From Bordetella parapertussis (GTDB taxonomy: Bacteria > Pseudomonadota > Gammaproteobacteria > Burkholderiales > JACQAP01): a DNA stretch of 50,120 nt. This document shows, one piece after another, positions 17,344 through 26,100 of this stretch. Location of the stretch: the NCBI GenBank assembly GCA_945900965.1, contig CAMDKM010000023.1, positions 1-50,120 on the forward strand, given 5' to 3'. The notes under the pieces are model-generated. The model worked only from the letters and a program-made list of their open reading frames with translations. It made no database searches and was not told where the DNA came from. The translations under genes and the position numbers were made by a program. Positions within the stretch are counted from its first letter, which is position 1. The number at the start of each line of letters is the position of its first letter.

Positions 17344-18876
17344 CTACACCAGCCCCAGCTTCTTGGCCAGACCGATGCGTTGGACCTTGCCGGTGGCGCC
17401 TTTCGGAATCTCCGCAAGTATGAGTATCTTGCGCGGAACCTTGAAATCCGTCAGGCGTGTTGCGACAAACGTGCGCAGAGCCTTCTCGTCCGCTTGCGCC
17501 CCTTCCCGCAATACCACTGCCGCTGCCACGTCCTCGCCGAGCTTGTCGTGGGGAAAAGCGAAGGTCACGCACTGCTGGACAGCGGGGTGATCGAGCAGGA
17601 TTTCGTCCACTTCACGCGGCGAAATCTTTTCGCCGCCGCGATTGATGATCTCCTTGAGCCGACCGGTGATCGTCAGGTATCCCTCTGCGTCCATCAGTCC
17701 CTGATCTCCGGTGCGGAACCACCCTTTGGTAAAAGCTTCGGCATTCGCCTTGGGGTTGTTCTCGTAACCCGAGGTCACGTTCTCGCCTCGAATGGCGATC
17801 TCGCCGGTGGCGCCAAACGCTACCGGATTGGCGTCGTCATCGATGACGGCCACCTCTGGCCCAGCCGCGAGTCCGACGGTTCCGGGTTTGCGCGTGCCGG
17901 GCGGCAGCGGATTGCTGGACATCTGGTGCGCTGCTTCGGTCATCCCGTAAGACTCGATGACCGGCGTATCGAACACGTCTTCAAGCTCCTTGATAACCTG
18001 CGGCGGCAAGGAAGAAGACGAAGAACGGATGAACCGCAGCGGGTTGGCCTTGATCACATCCATGTTTTTCCCCGCGCGAGAGAGAATGGTCTGGTGCATC
18101 GTGGGCACGGCGGTATACCAGGTTGGGCGAACCTCTGTCATCCATGAGAAAAACTTCAGCGCATTGAAGCCCGTGGTATAGGACACCTGGCTGCCTGCGG
18201 ACAGGGGCGCAAGCGTTCCGGCAATCAAGCCATGAATGTGGAACAACGGCATGATGTTGAGTCCGCGGTCGGTCGGCGTCAGCGCGAGCGTTGCGCGGAT
18301 ATTTCGCGCCGACGCGCAGACGTTACGATGGGCCAGGGGAACGATCTTCGGGCGCGAGGTCGTGCCTGAGGTATGCAACACGAGTGCCACGTCCTCCGTG
18401 GCTGCCGGACCGGGCCGGCTCGCCTTGGTGCGCGACAGTGAGTCCGGAAATTCCAGCACGAAGCTGCCCGCCCCTTTTTCCGGCCTGGCGGCGAGCCGCA
18501 CTATGGGCACGCCGAGCTTGATGGCGATTTCCACGGCAGGCGAGGATTTGTCGCGCTCGATGAGCAGCACCTTCGCCCTGAGGTCGGACAAATAGAACTC
18601 GAACTCGTCGGCGCGATAGGCGGGGTTCAAGGGCGCGGCCGTGGCGCCGGCGGCGACGCACAGGAATGCCGCCGCCATCTCCGGGCCGTTATCGAGCACG
18701 ATGGCGACCCGATCGTTGTTGCCGATACCTCTGGCGTTCAGCTCGGCCACGGTCTGATTGGCAAGCTCGCGCAGCGCGCGATAGCCGAGGGGAGTGCCTC
18801 CCGGCGTGTTTATGGCGATTGCATCGGGCGCGCCCGCGTCCAGCAATTGGAGGATGGTGGTTGCGGATTGGCTCAT
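17344..18876 (-). CDS. AMP-forming acyl-CoA synthetase, oxalate-CoA-ligase-like
   Basis: 510 aa from ATG 18876. Adenylate-forming motifs are complete: LHTSGTTSRPK (ATP loop), YGMTEAA, TGDQG, GRLKEIINRGGEKISP hinge, and the catalytic Lys in GATGKVQR. The segments NIMPLFHIHGLIAG and WYTAVPTMHQTIL resemble the AAE3/Pcs60 group, which activates oxalate. If so, the product would be oxalyl-CoA, but no oxalyl-CoA decarboxylase lies in the window and other short acids remain possible. It is cytosolic. It is part of the minus-strand group running from the FAH gene to the Bug receptor; the PanE-like gene ends 59 bp before this start. Confidence 0.82.
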   Translation of the reverse strand: MSQSATTILQLLDAGAPDAIAINTPGGTPLGYRALRELANQTVAELNARGIGNNDRVAIVLDNGPEMAAAFLCVAAGATAAPLNPAYRADEFEFYLSDLRAKVLLIERDKSSPAVEIAIKLGVPIVRLAARPEKGAGSFVLEFPDSLSRTKASRPGPAATEDVALVLHTSGTTSRPKIVPLAHRNVCASARNIRATLALTPTDRGLNIMPLFHIHGLIAGTLAPLSAGSQVSYTTGFNALKFFSWMTEVRPTWYTAVPTMHQTILSRAGKNMDVIKANPLRFIRSSSSSLPPQVIKELEDVFDTPVIESYGMTEAAHQMSSNPLPPGTRKPGTVGLAAGPEVAVIDDDANPVAFGATGEIAIRGENVTSGYENNPKANAEAFTKGWFRTGDQGLMDAEGYLTITGRLKEIINRGGEKISPREVDEILLDHPAVQQCVTFAFPHDKLGEDVAAAVVLREGAQADEKALRTFVATRLTDFKVPRKILILAEIPKGATGKVQRIGLAKKLGLV

Positions 18877-18935
18877 TCGGAATATGTTCCGGGTTGATGT
18901 GTGCGTGGTTTGATTTCTGCTCCGGGCATCTGGAT

Positions 18936-19940
18936 TCAAGACCCGATCGCAAGCCGGCCGCGAGACACATTCAGCGTCTTCGCCAGCAGGCTGGTACAGG
19001 CGTAGACGGCGCTGATTTGGGGCGTCGGCGTACCGGTCAGCGCACCCAGCTCCACCACCGAACCCACCAGCGCTTCAATCTCCATCGGCCTGCCCAGCTC
19101 GACATCCTGCAGCATCGAGGTTTTGTGCGCGCCGACTTTTTCCGCGCCAGCGATCCGGCGCTCAATGCTGACTTTGAATGCCACGCCGAGTTTTCCGGCG
19201 ATGGCCTCGGCCTCCTTCATCATTGCCGTGGCAAGTTCGCGTGTCAGGGAGAACTGGCAGATATCGACCAGGGTGGCGTGAGTCAGCGCACTGATCGGAT
19301 TGAAGCTCAGGTTGCCCCATAGTTTCAGCCAGATCTCGCTGCGGATGTCGCTGCTAACCGGTGCCTTGAAACCAGCGCGTGCCAGGCTTGCGGAGATCGC
19401 CTGCGCCCGCGGCGTCGTTGACCCGTCCAATTCTCCCAGCGTAAAGCGATTGCCCTCCACCACCTGCACTACACCAGGTGCGATCAGATTCGCCGCCGGA
19501 TAGACCACGCTGCCGATGATCCGGCCCGGGTCGATGCTGCGGGAAATGCTGCCATCCGGATCGGCGCTGCGCACCGGCTGGCCATCGTGCTCACCGCCGT
19601 GCTTCTGGAAATACCACCAGGGAATCCCGTTCTGCATGGTGACAATAGTGGTCTGTGCGTGGCACAAATGCCCAATCTCGGGCGCCAGCGCCGCAACCTG
19701 ATGTGCCTTGACGGTGAGCAGCACGGTGTCGTGCGGGCCGGCATCGCTTGCCTTCTCGACCGCGCGTGTACTGGTCGTGCGAACCTCCGAACCGTCCTCG
19801 CCGATGAGCCTCAATCCGTTGGCCTTGATGGCCGCGAGGTTCGCCCCTCGTGCAATGAAAGTCACTTCGTCGCCGGCCGCGGCAAGCCTGGCACCAAGAT
19901 ATCCGCCAATAGCACCGGCGCCAACAATTGCGATCTTCAT
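18936..19940 (-). CDS. Ketopantoate reductase (PanE/ApbA) family oxidoreductase
   Basis: 334 aa. The N-terminal Rossmann motif reads GAGAIGGYLGARLAAAG (residues 7-23), followed by TVKAHQV and MQNGIP. The C-terminal helical domain starts with IWLKLWGNLSFNP, whose Lys matches the catalytic Lys of the family. The enzyme should reduce a 2-oxo acid using NAD(P)H. True PanE makes pantoate; here the neighbours (acyl-CoA ligase, FAH family, Bug receptor) suggest a catabolic role for a paralogue. It has a longer central insertion than E. coli PanE, between MQNGIP and the RIIGSVVYPAA segment. The FAH-family gene ends 22 bp upstream. Confidence 0.82.
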   Translation of the reverse strand: MKIAIVGAGAIGGYLGARLAAAGDEVTFIARGANLAAIKANGLRLIGEDGSEVRTTSTRAVEKASDAGPHDTVLLTVKAHQVAALAPEIGHLCHAQTTIVTMQNGIPWWYFQKHGGEHDGQPVRSADPDGSISRSIDPGRIIGSVVYPAANLIAPGVVQVVEGNRFTLGELDGSTTPRAQAISASLARAGFKAPVSSDIRSEIWLKLWGNLSFNPISALTHATLVDICQFSLTRELATAMMKEAEAIAGKLGVAFKVSIERRIAGAEKVGAHKTSMLQDVELGRPMEIEALVGSVVELGALTGTPTPQISAVYACTSLLAKTLNVSRGRLAIGS

Positions 19941-19962
19941 TGCTTGCTCCGTGAATTATTCT

Positions 19963-20727
19963 TCAGGCGTAACGATTCGACAACGTGCCAATCCCGTCGA
20001 TGACCACTTCCATCGTCGCTCCGGCGGGAATGGGCCCGGCTCCGACAGACGTTCCGCAGGAGATGATGTCGCCCGGGAACAAGGTCAGGTCCCGCGACAG
20101 CAGACTCACCAGTTGGGCGGGAGAGAAAATCATGTCGCTCACCGAATAGTGCTGCCGTTCCCTGCCATTGACCAGGGTGCGTACGACCAGCTCCGCGGGA
20201 TCGACGTCGGTACCGATGACCGGGCCAAATGGCCCAAAACCGTCGAAGCTCTTGGCGCGCGCCCACTGCGGGAAGCTGGGATCCGCTTTCAACAATTCCA
20301 TGGCGGTAACGTCGTTGACGCAAGTGTAGCCGAAGATGTGGCTGCCGGCCTCCGCCAGCGGGATGTCCTTTCCTGTCTTGCCGATCACCACGCCGAGTTC
20401 CCCCTCGTAGAATACCCGCCCCGAATAAGACCGCGGTGCCGGGATATCCAAGCCGTGTGCGCAGAAAGAGTTCGCACCCTTGAGAAAATACAGCGGCTCC
20501 GGAGGAATGCTAAGCGAGAATTTGGTAGCGGCCTCGTGGAAGTTGTTCCACAGAGCGAGCATCTTGGTCGGCGTGCAGGGAATCTCCCACCGTATCTCCT
20601 TCACGGCGATGAGTTCATCGGTGCGTTCGGGCGCGGAGAACATGTCCCCTTGATACAGGCGGACCTTGTCGCCTTCCAGCGCGCCAAAGCCCGGTTTGTG
20701 ACCATGTGAGAATCTCATCCATAACAT
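19963..20727 (-). CDS. Fumarylacetoacetate hydrolase (FAH) family protein
   Basis: 254 aa from ATG 20727 (MLWMRFSHGHKPGFG); an ATG at 20718 is equally possible. The FAH-fold metal ligands are visible: the ExE pair in YEGELGVVIGK and the Asp in CVNDVTAMELL. SFDGFGPFGP, a typical loop, and FPGDIISCGTSVGAG near the end also fit. Members cleave or decarboxylate beta-keto and 2-oxo acids using Mg2+ or Mn2+, as in hydroxymuconate or acylpyruvate pathways. It is the first intact gene of the minus-strand carboxylate cluster. Just upstream is a broken Bug gene whose 5' part, including its ribosome site, may now act as leader for this gene. Confidence 0.87.
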   Translation of the reverse strand: MLWMRFSHGHKPGFGALEGDKVRLYQGDMFSAPERTDELIAVKEIRWEIPCTPTKMLALWNNFHEAATKFSLSIPPEPLYFLKGANSFCAHGLDIPAPRSYSGRVFYEGELGVVIGKTGKDIPLAEAGSHIFGYTCVNDVTAMELLKADPSFPQWARAKSFDGFGPFGPVIGTDVDPAELVVRTLVNGRERQHYSVSDMIFSPAQLVSLLSRDLTLFPGDIISCGTSVGAGPIPAGATMEVVIDGIGTLSNRYA

Positions 20728-20750
20728 CGTCTTCGTTCCCGGAGATCGAT

Positions 20751-20859
20751 TCAGGGGATGGGGCGGACGGGGCAGGAGTCCACAGCCCACGAATAGGTGG
20801 CGGCGAACATAACGCCAAGAGCGAGTCCCAGGCTACGGACAACGCTTTGGATTCGACAT
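20751..20859 (-). pseudogene. 5' remnant of a Bug-family receptor gene
   Basis: On the minus strand AAAGGAGAG is followed by ATG at 20859. One frame over from that ATG the translation reads RIQSVVRSLGLALG, then a hydrophobic stretch ending in AVDSCPVRPIP and a stop at 20751. This matches the signal peptide and mature N-terminus of the intact Bug receptor at 17276 (YRIQTF...YPVRPI). The rest of the gene is missing and the start is frameshifted. I infer a deletion that removed the body of a second Bug gene and left its 5' end in front of the FAH gene. Confidence 0.65.
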
Positions 20860-20984
20860 GTCGTTCTAGAACTCTCCTTTTCCCGCAAGGGGCGAGAATA
20901 GCTCTTTTCAGTCGACTTCATGGATGAAAAGTGGGAGTTCGTAAACCAAACAGCCTAGAATTATTGGGGTTGCTGGCAAGACCC

Positions 20985-21013
20985 TTGACCATAGCGGCAG
21001 CAACTCCCATTAT
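20985..21013 (+). promoter_or_regulatory. Candidate promoter for the VapB45-like gene
   Basis: TTGACC (20985-20990) and CATTAT (21008-21013) are spaced by 17 bp. The predicted transcript would begin almost at the ATG at 21019, implying a leaderless message or a different real start. AGTGGGAGTT upstream and AACTCCCATT within form a loose dyad that could be an autoregulatory site. The hexamers are imperfect. Confidence 0.35.
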
Positions 21014-21018
21014 TCATT

Positions 21019-21789
21019 ATGTGGGATCTTTTCGCTCGCCTGGATCGTCCGAACGGAAACACAATCGTAACAATAATTATTGATTTACACGCCCATGAAC
21101 GCCACCGAAAAGAGACAAAAACCGACCTTCGCGATCAGCCGGCCTACACCCCGGCAGAGGCCTCCCGCTATCTGAAGCTTCCGGCAGCGACTTTGCGCTC
21201 GTGGGTAGTGGGGCGACCCTACCCCAAGGCAAGTGGCGTGGGGCATTCCCGCCCACTCATACATCCGCCGAAAAAACACCCCTTGCTTCTGACGTTTTGG
21301 AATCTGATTGAAGCACATGTACTGCGATCATTGCGCACCGAGCACGGGGTATCCATCAAGAAAGTCCGCGAGGCTCTGGTCTATGCAGAACGGGCCGAAA
21401 AAATCGATCGTCTTTTACTGCGCAAGGATCTGCGGACCGACGCGGGCAAACTGTTCCTGGACAAGTATGGCGAACTGATCGACCTCTCCGCATCGGGGCA
21501 ACTGGCAATGCGAAAGATCTTCGAGGAGCACCTCAAGAGAGTCGACTGGGACCAGTGGCAGTTTCCGGTACGTCTTTATCCCTTCGTATCAGGGGATACG
21601 GAACAGCGGCCCATCGCAATCGATCCGAACATCGCATTCGGTCGCCCCGTCGTATTACGTGCCGGCGTGTCTACCGGGATTATTGCTGAGCGCCTCGATG
21701 CAGGCGAGACGGTCGGCGACCTGACGGCCGATTACGGCCTTACTTTCGAAGAGGTCGAGCAGGCTGTTTTGTATGAGCGGGCGGCTTGA
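21019..21789 (+). CDS. VapB45-type antitoxin (DUF433 with MerR-like N-terminal HTH)
   Basis: 256 aa. An N-terminal helix-turn-helix (YTPAEASRYLKLPAATLRSWV) is followed by a helical linker. The C-terminal DUF433 domain contains IAFGRPVVLRAGVSTGIIAERLDAGETV and a YGLTFEEVEQAV helix. This layout is that of VapB45-like antitoxins. The stop codon overlaps the start of the toxin gene (TTGA, 21786-21789), so the two are translationally coupled. The ATG at 21019 has no ribosome site and no other standard start lies before the HTH, so the start is uncertain. It is likely a DNA-binding autorepressor. Confidence 0.75.
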   Translation: MWDLFARLDRPNGNTIVTIIIDLHAHERHRKETKTDLRDQPAYTPAEASRYLKLPAATLRSWVVGRPYPKASGVGHSRPLIHPPKKHPLLLTFWNLIEAHVLRSLRTEHGVSIKKVREALVYAERAEKIDRLLLRKDLRTDAGKLFLDKYGELIDLSASGQLAMRKIFEEHLKRVDWDQWQFPVRLYPFVSGDTEQRPIAIDPNIAFGRPVVLRAGVSTGIIAERLDAGETVGDLTADYGLTFEEVEQAVLYERAA

Positions 21790-22205
21790 CGACAGTTTTC
21801 TTTACCGATCGCGATCTTGGCAAACGCTTTCCCGACGCACTCGCTGCCGCCGGCCTCGCGGTTGAACGCCATCATGATCTATTTCCGTCAGATGGATCCG
21901 ACGAACAGTGGCTGGAATATGTCGGCAACAACTCCCGTATCGCCCTGACGCACAACGAACGAATTCGATATACCCCAAATGAATCGGCTGCGGTCATACG
22001 ACATTCCGTAGGGCTGTCGGTGGTCGTGGGCAAGGTTCCACTACCTGCACTGGCTGCAAATTTCATCGCGACGTTGGCAAAAATCGAGACTTTCATCGCC
22101 AATCACGAACCGCCTTACATTGCCAAGATTTACCGCCCTTCACCCATAGAACTAACTCGAAATCCCAACGCACCCGGCACGATTGCTCGCTGGTATCCGA
22201 AATAA
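21786..22205 (+). CDS. VapC45-like PIN-domain toxin
   Basis: 139 aa starting at TTG, overlapping the antitoxin stop. It is PIN-like: FFTDRDLGKRFPDAL with an acidic residue near the start, and SDEQWLEYVGNN. IALTHNERIRYTPNE resembles the 'thkDkrIR' core of VapC45-like proteins. PIN toxins are Mg2+-dependent RNases acting on RNA until bound by the cognate antitoxin. The family match is by pattern only. The gene ends 17 bp before the convergent decayed HEPN sequence. No frameshift or internal stop is visible, so the pair may be functional. Confidence 0.7.
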   Translation: MTTVFFTDRDLGKRFPDALAAAGLAVERHHDLFPSDGSDEQWLEYVGNNSRIALTHNERIRYTPNESAAVIRHSVGLSVVVGKVPLPALAANFIATLAKIETFIANHEPPYIAKIYRPSPIELTRNPNAPGTIARWYPK

Positions 22206-22221
22206 AGGAATCCCAACTCTG

Positions 22222-22370
22222 TCAGATTTGAAGATTGAAAAGTACAGCATCGAAAACCGCTTCGTCGGCAACGAACGATTCCAGTGTGCGGCCCGCGACC
22301 AGACGAAGCGTCCGATTTTTTCTGCCCCTTCAATCACATCGTCAAGATATAGCAACCAGCTACGCGACAC
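22222..22370 (-). pseudogene. Frameshifted, truncated HEPN toxin partner of the adjacent MNT gene
   Basis: From ATG 22370 the first frame reads MSRSWLLYLDDVIEGAEKI, a typical HEPN start. It then loses similarity; a shifted frame continues with LVAGRTLESFVADEAVFDAV and reaches a stop at 22222 after NLQI. In intact proteins this segment continues into the conserved RxxxxH region, absent here. So there is one frameshift plus loss of the C-terminal half. The start overlaps the MNT gene by 11 bp, the usual MNT-HEPN coupling. Confidence 0.72.
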
Positions 22371-22653
22371 GAATCAGATCCTTCTCTACGTGTTGACGTG
22401 CGCGCGGCTTCAGTCCTCTTTCCGTGACCAGATCGACCTGTCTGTCGAATAATCGCTCCAGTTCTGCCTTGAGATCGAAATACCCCTGGAACGTCGACGG
22501 CCCGTCTAACTCGACGAGTACATCGATGTCGCTGTCGTCGCGCAGTTCGTCGCGAGCCGCTGACCCGAAGAGGGCGAGGTGCTTGGCACCGAACCGGGCC
22601 TTGAGCCGATCACGACGCTCAGTCAAGAGGTCCACGATTATAGTTCTGTTCAT
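22360..22653 (-). CDS. Minimal nucleotidyltransferase (MntA-type antitoxin)
   Basis: 97 aa from ATG 22653 (MNRTIIVDLL). The catalytic signature is intact: LFGSAARDELRDDSDIDVLVE, with the GS pair and the DxD metal site, then FQGYFDLKAELERLF and VDLVTERGLKP. MNT antitoxins AMPylate and silence a HEPN RNase encoded next door. Here that partner (22222-22370) is broken, so the antitoxin is orphaned. A second MNT gene lies directly upstream, suggesting a tandem duplication of the module. Confidence 0.82.
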   Translation of the reverse strand: MNRTIIVDLLTERRDRLKARFGAKHLALFGSAARDELRDDSDIDVLVELDGPSTFQGYFDLKAELERLFDRQVDLVTERGLKPRARQHVEKDLIRVA

Positions 22654-22669
22654 AGCTCCATCTTTCAAG

Positions 22670-22720
22670 TCATTCTTCGTACGTCGCGTAGCGCCATCCG
22701 CGCCGCGCGGAATCAGACAT
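22670..22720 (-). pseudogene. Possible 5' stub of a second HEPN gene
   Basis: ATG 22720 overlaps the upstream MNT stop by 8 bp and opens MSDSARRGWRYATYEE before a stop at 22670. MSDSxRRW-type starts occur in HEPN partners and the overlap is typical. Only 16 codons remain, so this is a suggestion, not proof. Confidence 0.35.
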
Positions 22721-23003
22721 GTACCGCCTCTTTTTCGATGAATGGCCGCAGTGCCGGGCGCAGCGCCTTTTCGGTTATCAGGTCCACCGGGGCACCGAAC
22801 AGGTCCTCGAGGTAGAACTGGACGCCAAAGTAGCGTTCCGAGGTCGCCGGCCCATCGAAAGCAACCAGAACATCTATGTCGCTTCCTGCGCGACCGGCAT
22901 CGCGAGCGATGAAGCCGAACAGGGCAAGCCTCGTCACTGCATACCGGGAAGCAGGAACGGATTTGCTCCGAGCCAGCAATTCCAACGCACGCGCGCGATT
23001 CAT
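22713..23003 (-). CDS. Minimal nucleotidyltransferase with altered GS motif
   Basis: 96 aa. The MNT fold is recognisable: LALFGFIARDAGRAGSDIDVLVAFD, then ATSERYFGVQFYLEDLF and VDLITEKALRP. The Ser of the GSx(10)DxD signature is Phe (GF), while SDIDVLV is intact. The Ser normally helps bind the nucleotide phosphate, so activity may be reduced or lost. Its expected HEPN partner is reduced to a 16-codon stub at most. It is about 40 percent identical by eye to the neighbouring MNT, so the two are related but not a recent duplicate. Confidence 0.75.
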   Translation of the reverse strand: MNRARALELLARSKSVPASRYAVTRLALFGFIARDAGRAGSDIDVLVAFDGPATSERYFGVQFYLEDLFGAPVDLITEKALRPALRPFIEKEAVHV

Positions 23004-23158
23004 ATCCGCCTTTTAAAGTCGAGCTTGAACATATGATCCCAGTGTATCCGGGTAGTCAGGCTCATGTCTTACCGAGCGCTGCCGAAGACCATCGTGCTAC
23101 GCCAAGATCGTGCGTATCCACGGCGCCTTCGAGTACCCATTCTCTTTAATATAGCAGC

Positions 23159-26100
23159 CTAACATTCCCGCCATCCACCCAACATCGGAAAATAAAGCCC
23201 GCGACGCGCATTTTTGTCGAGGGCTGCGGAGTAACGCTGTAGTTGTGCCGCGTAGCGTTCGCGCTCGCTATCCAGGAATCCTTGAACATCCGCTCCAGTG
23301 TGTGTGCTGGTCTTGTAATCCACGATCCACCGTTGCCCTTGTTCGTCCTTGAAGACTCGATCGATGACATAGGTGCGATCCGGGGTGCGGATTCGGTATT
23401 CGTTTCTTGACTCGAAATGGGGGCCCAGAACCCAGCGGCCTTTTTCGTCGGAGATGGCATTAACCAGCGCCGCTAGTACGCGATCCGTTGCGGCATCAAG
23501 TTCAGCGCCGCCCACGCCACTTGAGGAAAGCTGGTTGCGAATGGTGGCGCGATAGCCGGTGATGCGAACAGCACCCCAGTCCTTTAATGCGTCGTCGGCC
23601 ATGCGTTGCAGCCAGCGGTGAACTACGGTGCCGACATGACGCGCGGTTTCGCCTGCCCAGGAGAATTCGATTTGTTCTTGCGCTCCCATTTCTTCCCGGG
23701 AATTCCATTGCACCGGGTCGGGAGCGCTCGGGAGATGGAAGTTGACGGGGAGGCGGTGAAGTTGGCCCCGGCCAGTCTCGTCCCCCTGTTCCCTGCTCTC
23801 GCCCGCCCGCTCTCCCCTACCCTCTCCCTCGAGGGGAGAGGGAGTGCCATATTCAGCAAAGGATCTCGGGGCAGGGAGGATTGGCAATGCGTCTTGAGCG
23901 ATTCCGAGGAGACTGCGCTTGGAAGGCATCTTCACGACGCCGTCGTCGTCGATCTTGACGCAGCCAAGCAGATACAGGTGTGACTTGGCCCGCGTTGCGG
24001 CGACATAGAGCAAACGCCCTGCCTCGATGTCTTCAGCCTTTTTGTCCAGATCCCTCACATATTGGTACAGAGGTTCCTTGTCTCCGCCCGTCTCGTCGAT
24101 GGGTGCGAGCAACAGCTTGCCGCCGGGCAGGCTGCGCCAGGCAAAGAGGGGTTTTCTGCCGGAACGCGGAGAACGATCCAGTCCGGGCACGATTACGGTG
24201 TCGAATTCCAAGCCCTTTGCTTTGTGGATGGTCATGATCTCGACGGCATCCGCGCCGGCATTCACGTCTGGCAAAGCGTAGAGTTCATCGAGGGCCGAGG
24301 CCAGGGCAGAGAAATCGGTCAGCTCTCCGGCTTCTTCCAGGCGTTCAAGCTCATCGAGGAAAATTTCGGCATCTTCCAATTCGGTCGCATCCTCGACACA
24401 GGCTGGGCCACCCAGCGCGAGCCAGACGCCTTCGACGCAATCGCGCAGCGTGGCACGCAGGCGATTCGCCACGGCGGGGGCGAGGATTTCTCGCAGGTGG
24501 GCTACACGGGCAAGCCCCCCCTCTCCCCTGCCCTCTGCTTCGCTCCAAGTGTGCCCTTGTCCCGCGATGGGAGAGGGAGTGACAGAGGCTCGTTGAACAT
24601 TGCCGCTTGCCAATTGAAGGTCCTGGATGCTTTCCCAGATGGTTTGTTTTTCCTTGCCCTCGATGTGAACCGAGAGTTCTTCGAGTGTGAGGCCGCACCA
24701 TGGCGCGCGCAGAATAGCGAGCCAGGCAATGCGGTCAGCGAGATGGGTCAGCGCGCGCGTGAGGGCATAGAGATCCTGGACGATTTGTTTCTCGCCAAGC
24801 TTTTCGATTTCCACGGCACGAAAGCGAATGCCGGCCCCCTTCAGAGCGGGAATGATCTCATCGAGATGGCTGCGATTGCGCACCAGGATTGCTTTCTTTC
24901 CTTTCGCCACCTTCAAGAGCTCAACAACGCGGCAGGCCTCGGTTTTCCGATCCGAACAGATCTCCACAGACGGTTCGCCCTCCTGCTCGGCCGCGTGGAA
25001 CGGTACGGAGGGCGAATAGGTCACCGCACCGGAAGATTCGTCTTCGGCCATCGGCAATATATTCGGGAAGGCCTGGTTCACCCACTCCACGATCTTCGCC
25101 TGCGAGCGGAAGTTCGTGGAAAGCGTCAAGGGCTCGAGCTTGACGCTCGGCAACCCGGCGCGTCGGGCGTGCAGGAACAATCCGACTTGCGCGTCGCGAA
25201 AGCGATAGATCGACTGCATCGGATCGCCCACGACAAATGCCGTGCGCCCATCGCCCGCCTGCCAGCCGGCGGTCAGCCGATCGAGCAATTCCCACTGGGA
25301 ATTGGATGTGTCCTGAAACTCGTCCACCAGCAGGTGGCCTACTCGTGCATCCATGGAGAGCAGCAAGTCGGTGGGCTCCTCCGGGGTGCCAAGCGCCTGC
25401 AACGCTCCATGGGCGATCTGCGTGAAATCTGCCTCGCCGCGTTCACCGAACAAGGCAATCAATTGCGCCAGCGCCGAGGGCAGGAGCGCGAGGATCGCAT
25501 CCAGAGTTTCCCACTGGGTATCGCTGTAAGCAGGTGACGGCATGTCGAGCAGTGCCGAGAGCGCCCCCTGCAATCCGTCAATGGCAACCAGCTCAGGCGG
25601 CGCCGGCGGGCGCTTGCGCCACTCTCCTTCTTTGGTAAGAACTTTGATGGCGAGCTCCACCGAGGCCAGAGGATGCAACGCTTTGGCGTTCGCGATGTGT
25701 CGGTCCCTCTCGGCCGCAAGGGTTGCCTCCAGTTCCTCGCGAGTCGGGGCCTCGCCGGTCTTGCGCAACCACTGGTCCCGTCGCTCCAGCATTTCGGCAA
25801 GCAGACTGGTCGCATCGGCAATGTTGTTGTCCAGATGCGCAAGCAGTCTCACGGCGGGCGGCGTGAAATCGGCGAGGGCACGGGCCGCCGCTTCCTCGTA
25901 GAGTGGTGCAGCATCCTCGGCAACAGCCGGCTGGGCGCCAAAGCGGGCAAGTACCGGCATCTGCCTCGTCAATGCGGCGCACAGAGAATCGATGGTCTGA
26001 ATGCGCAAGCGGGACGCCAGCTCCAATGGAAGTTTCTCCATGACACGTTTGCGCATTTCGGCGGCGGCCTTCTTGGTGAAGGTAATGGCGATGATCTCCT

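Noticed and set aside
24062-25537. A 491-codon open frame antisense to the AddA-like gene
   Set aside because: It is the shadow of a gene with complete helicase and nuclease motifs; no motif is present on this strand.
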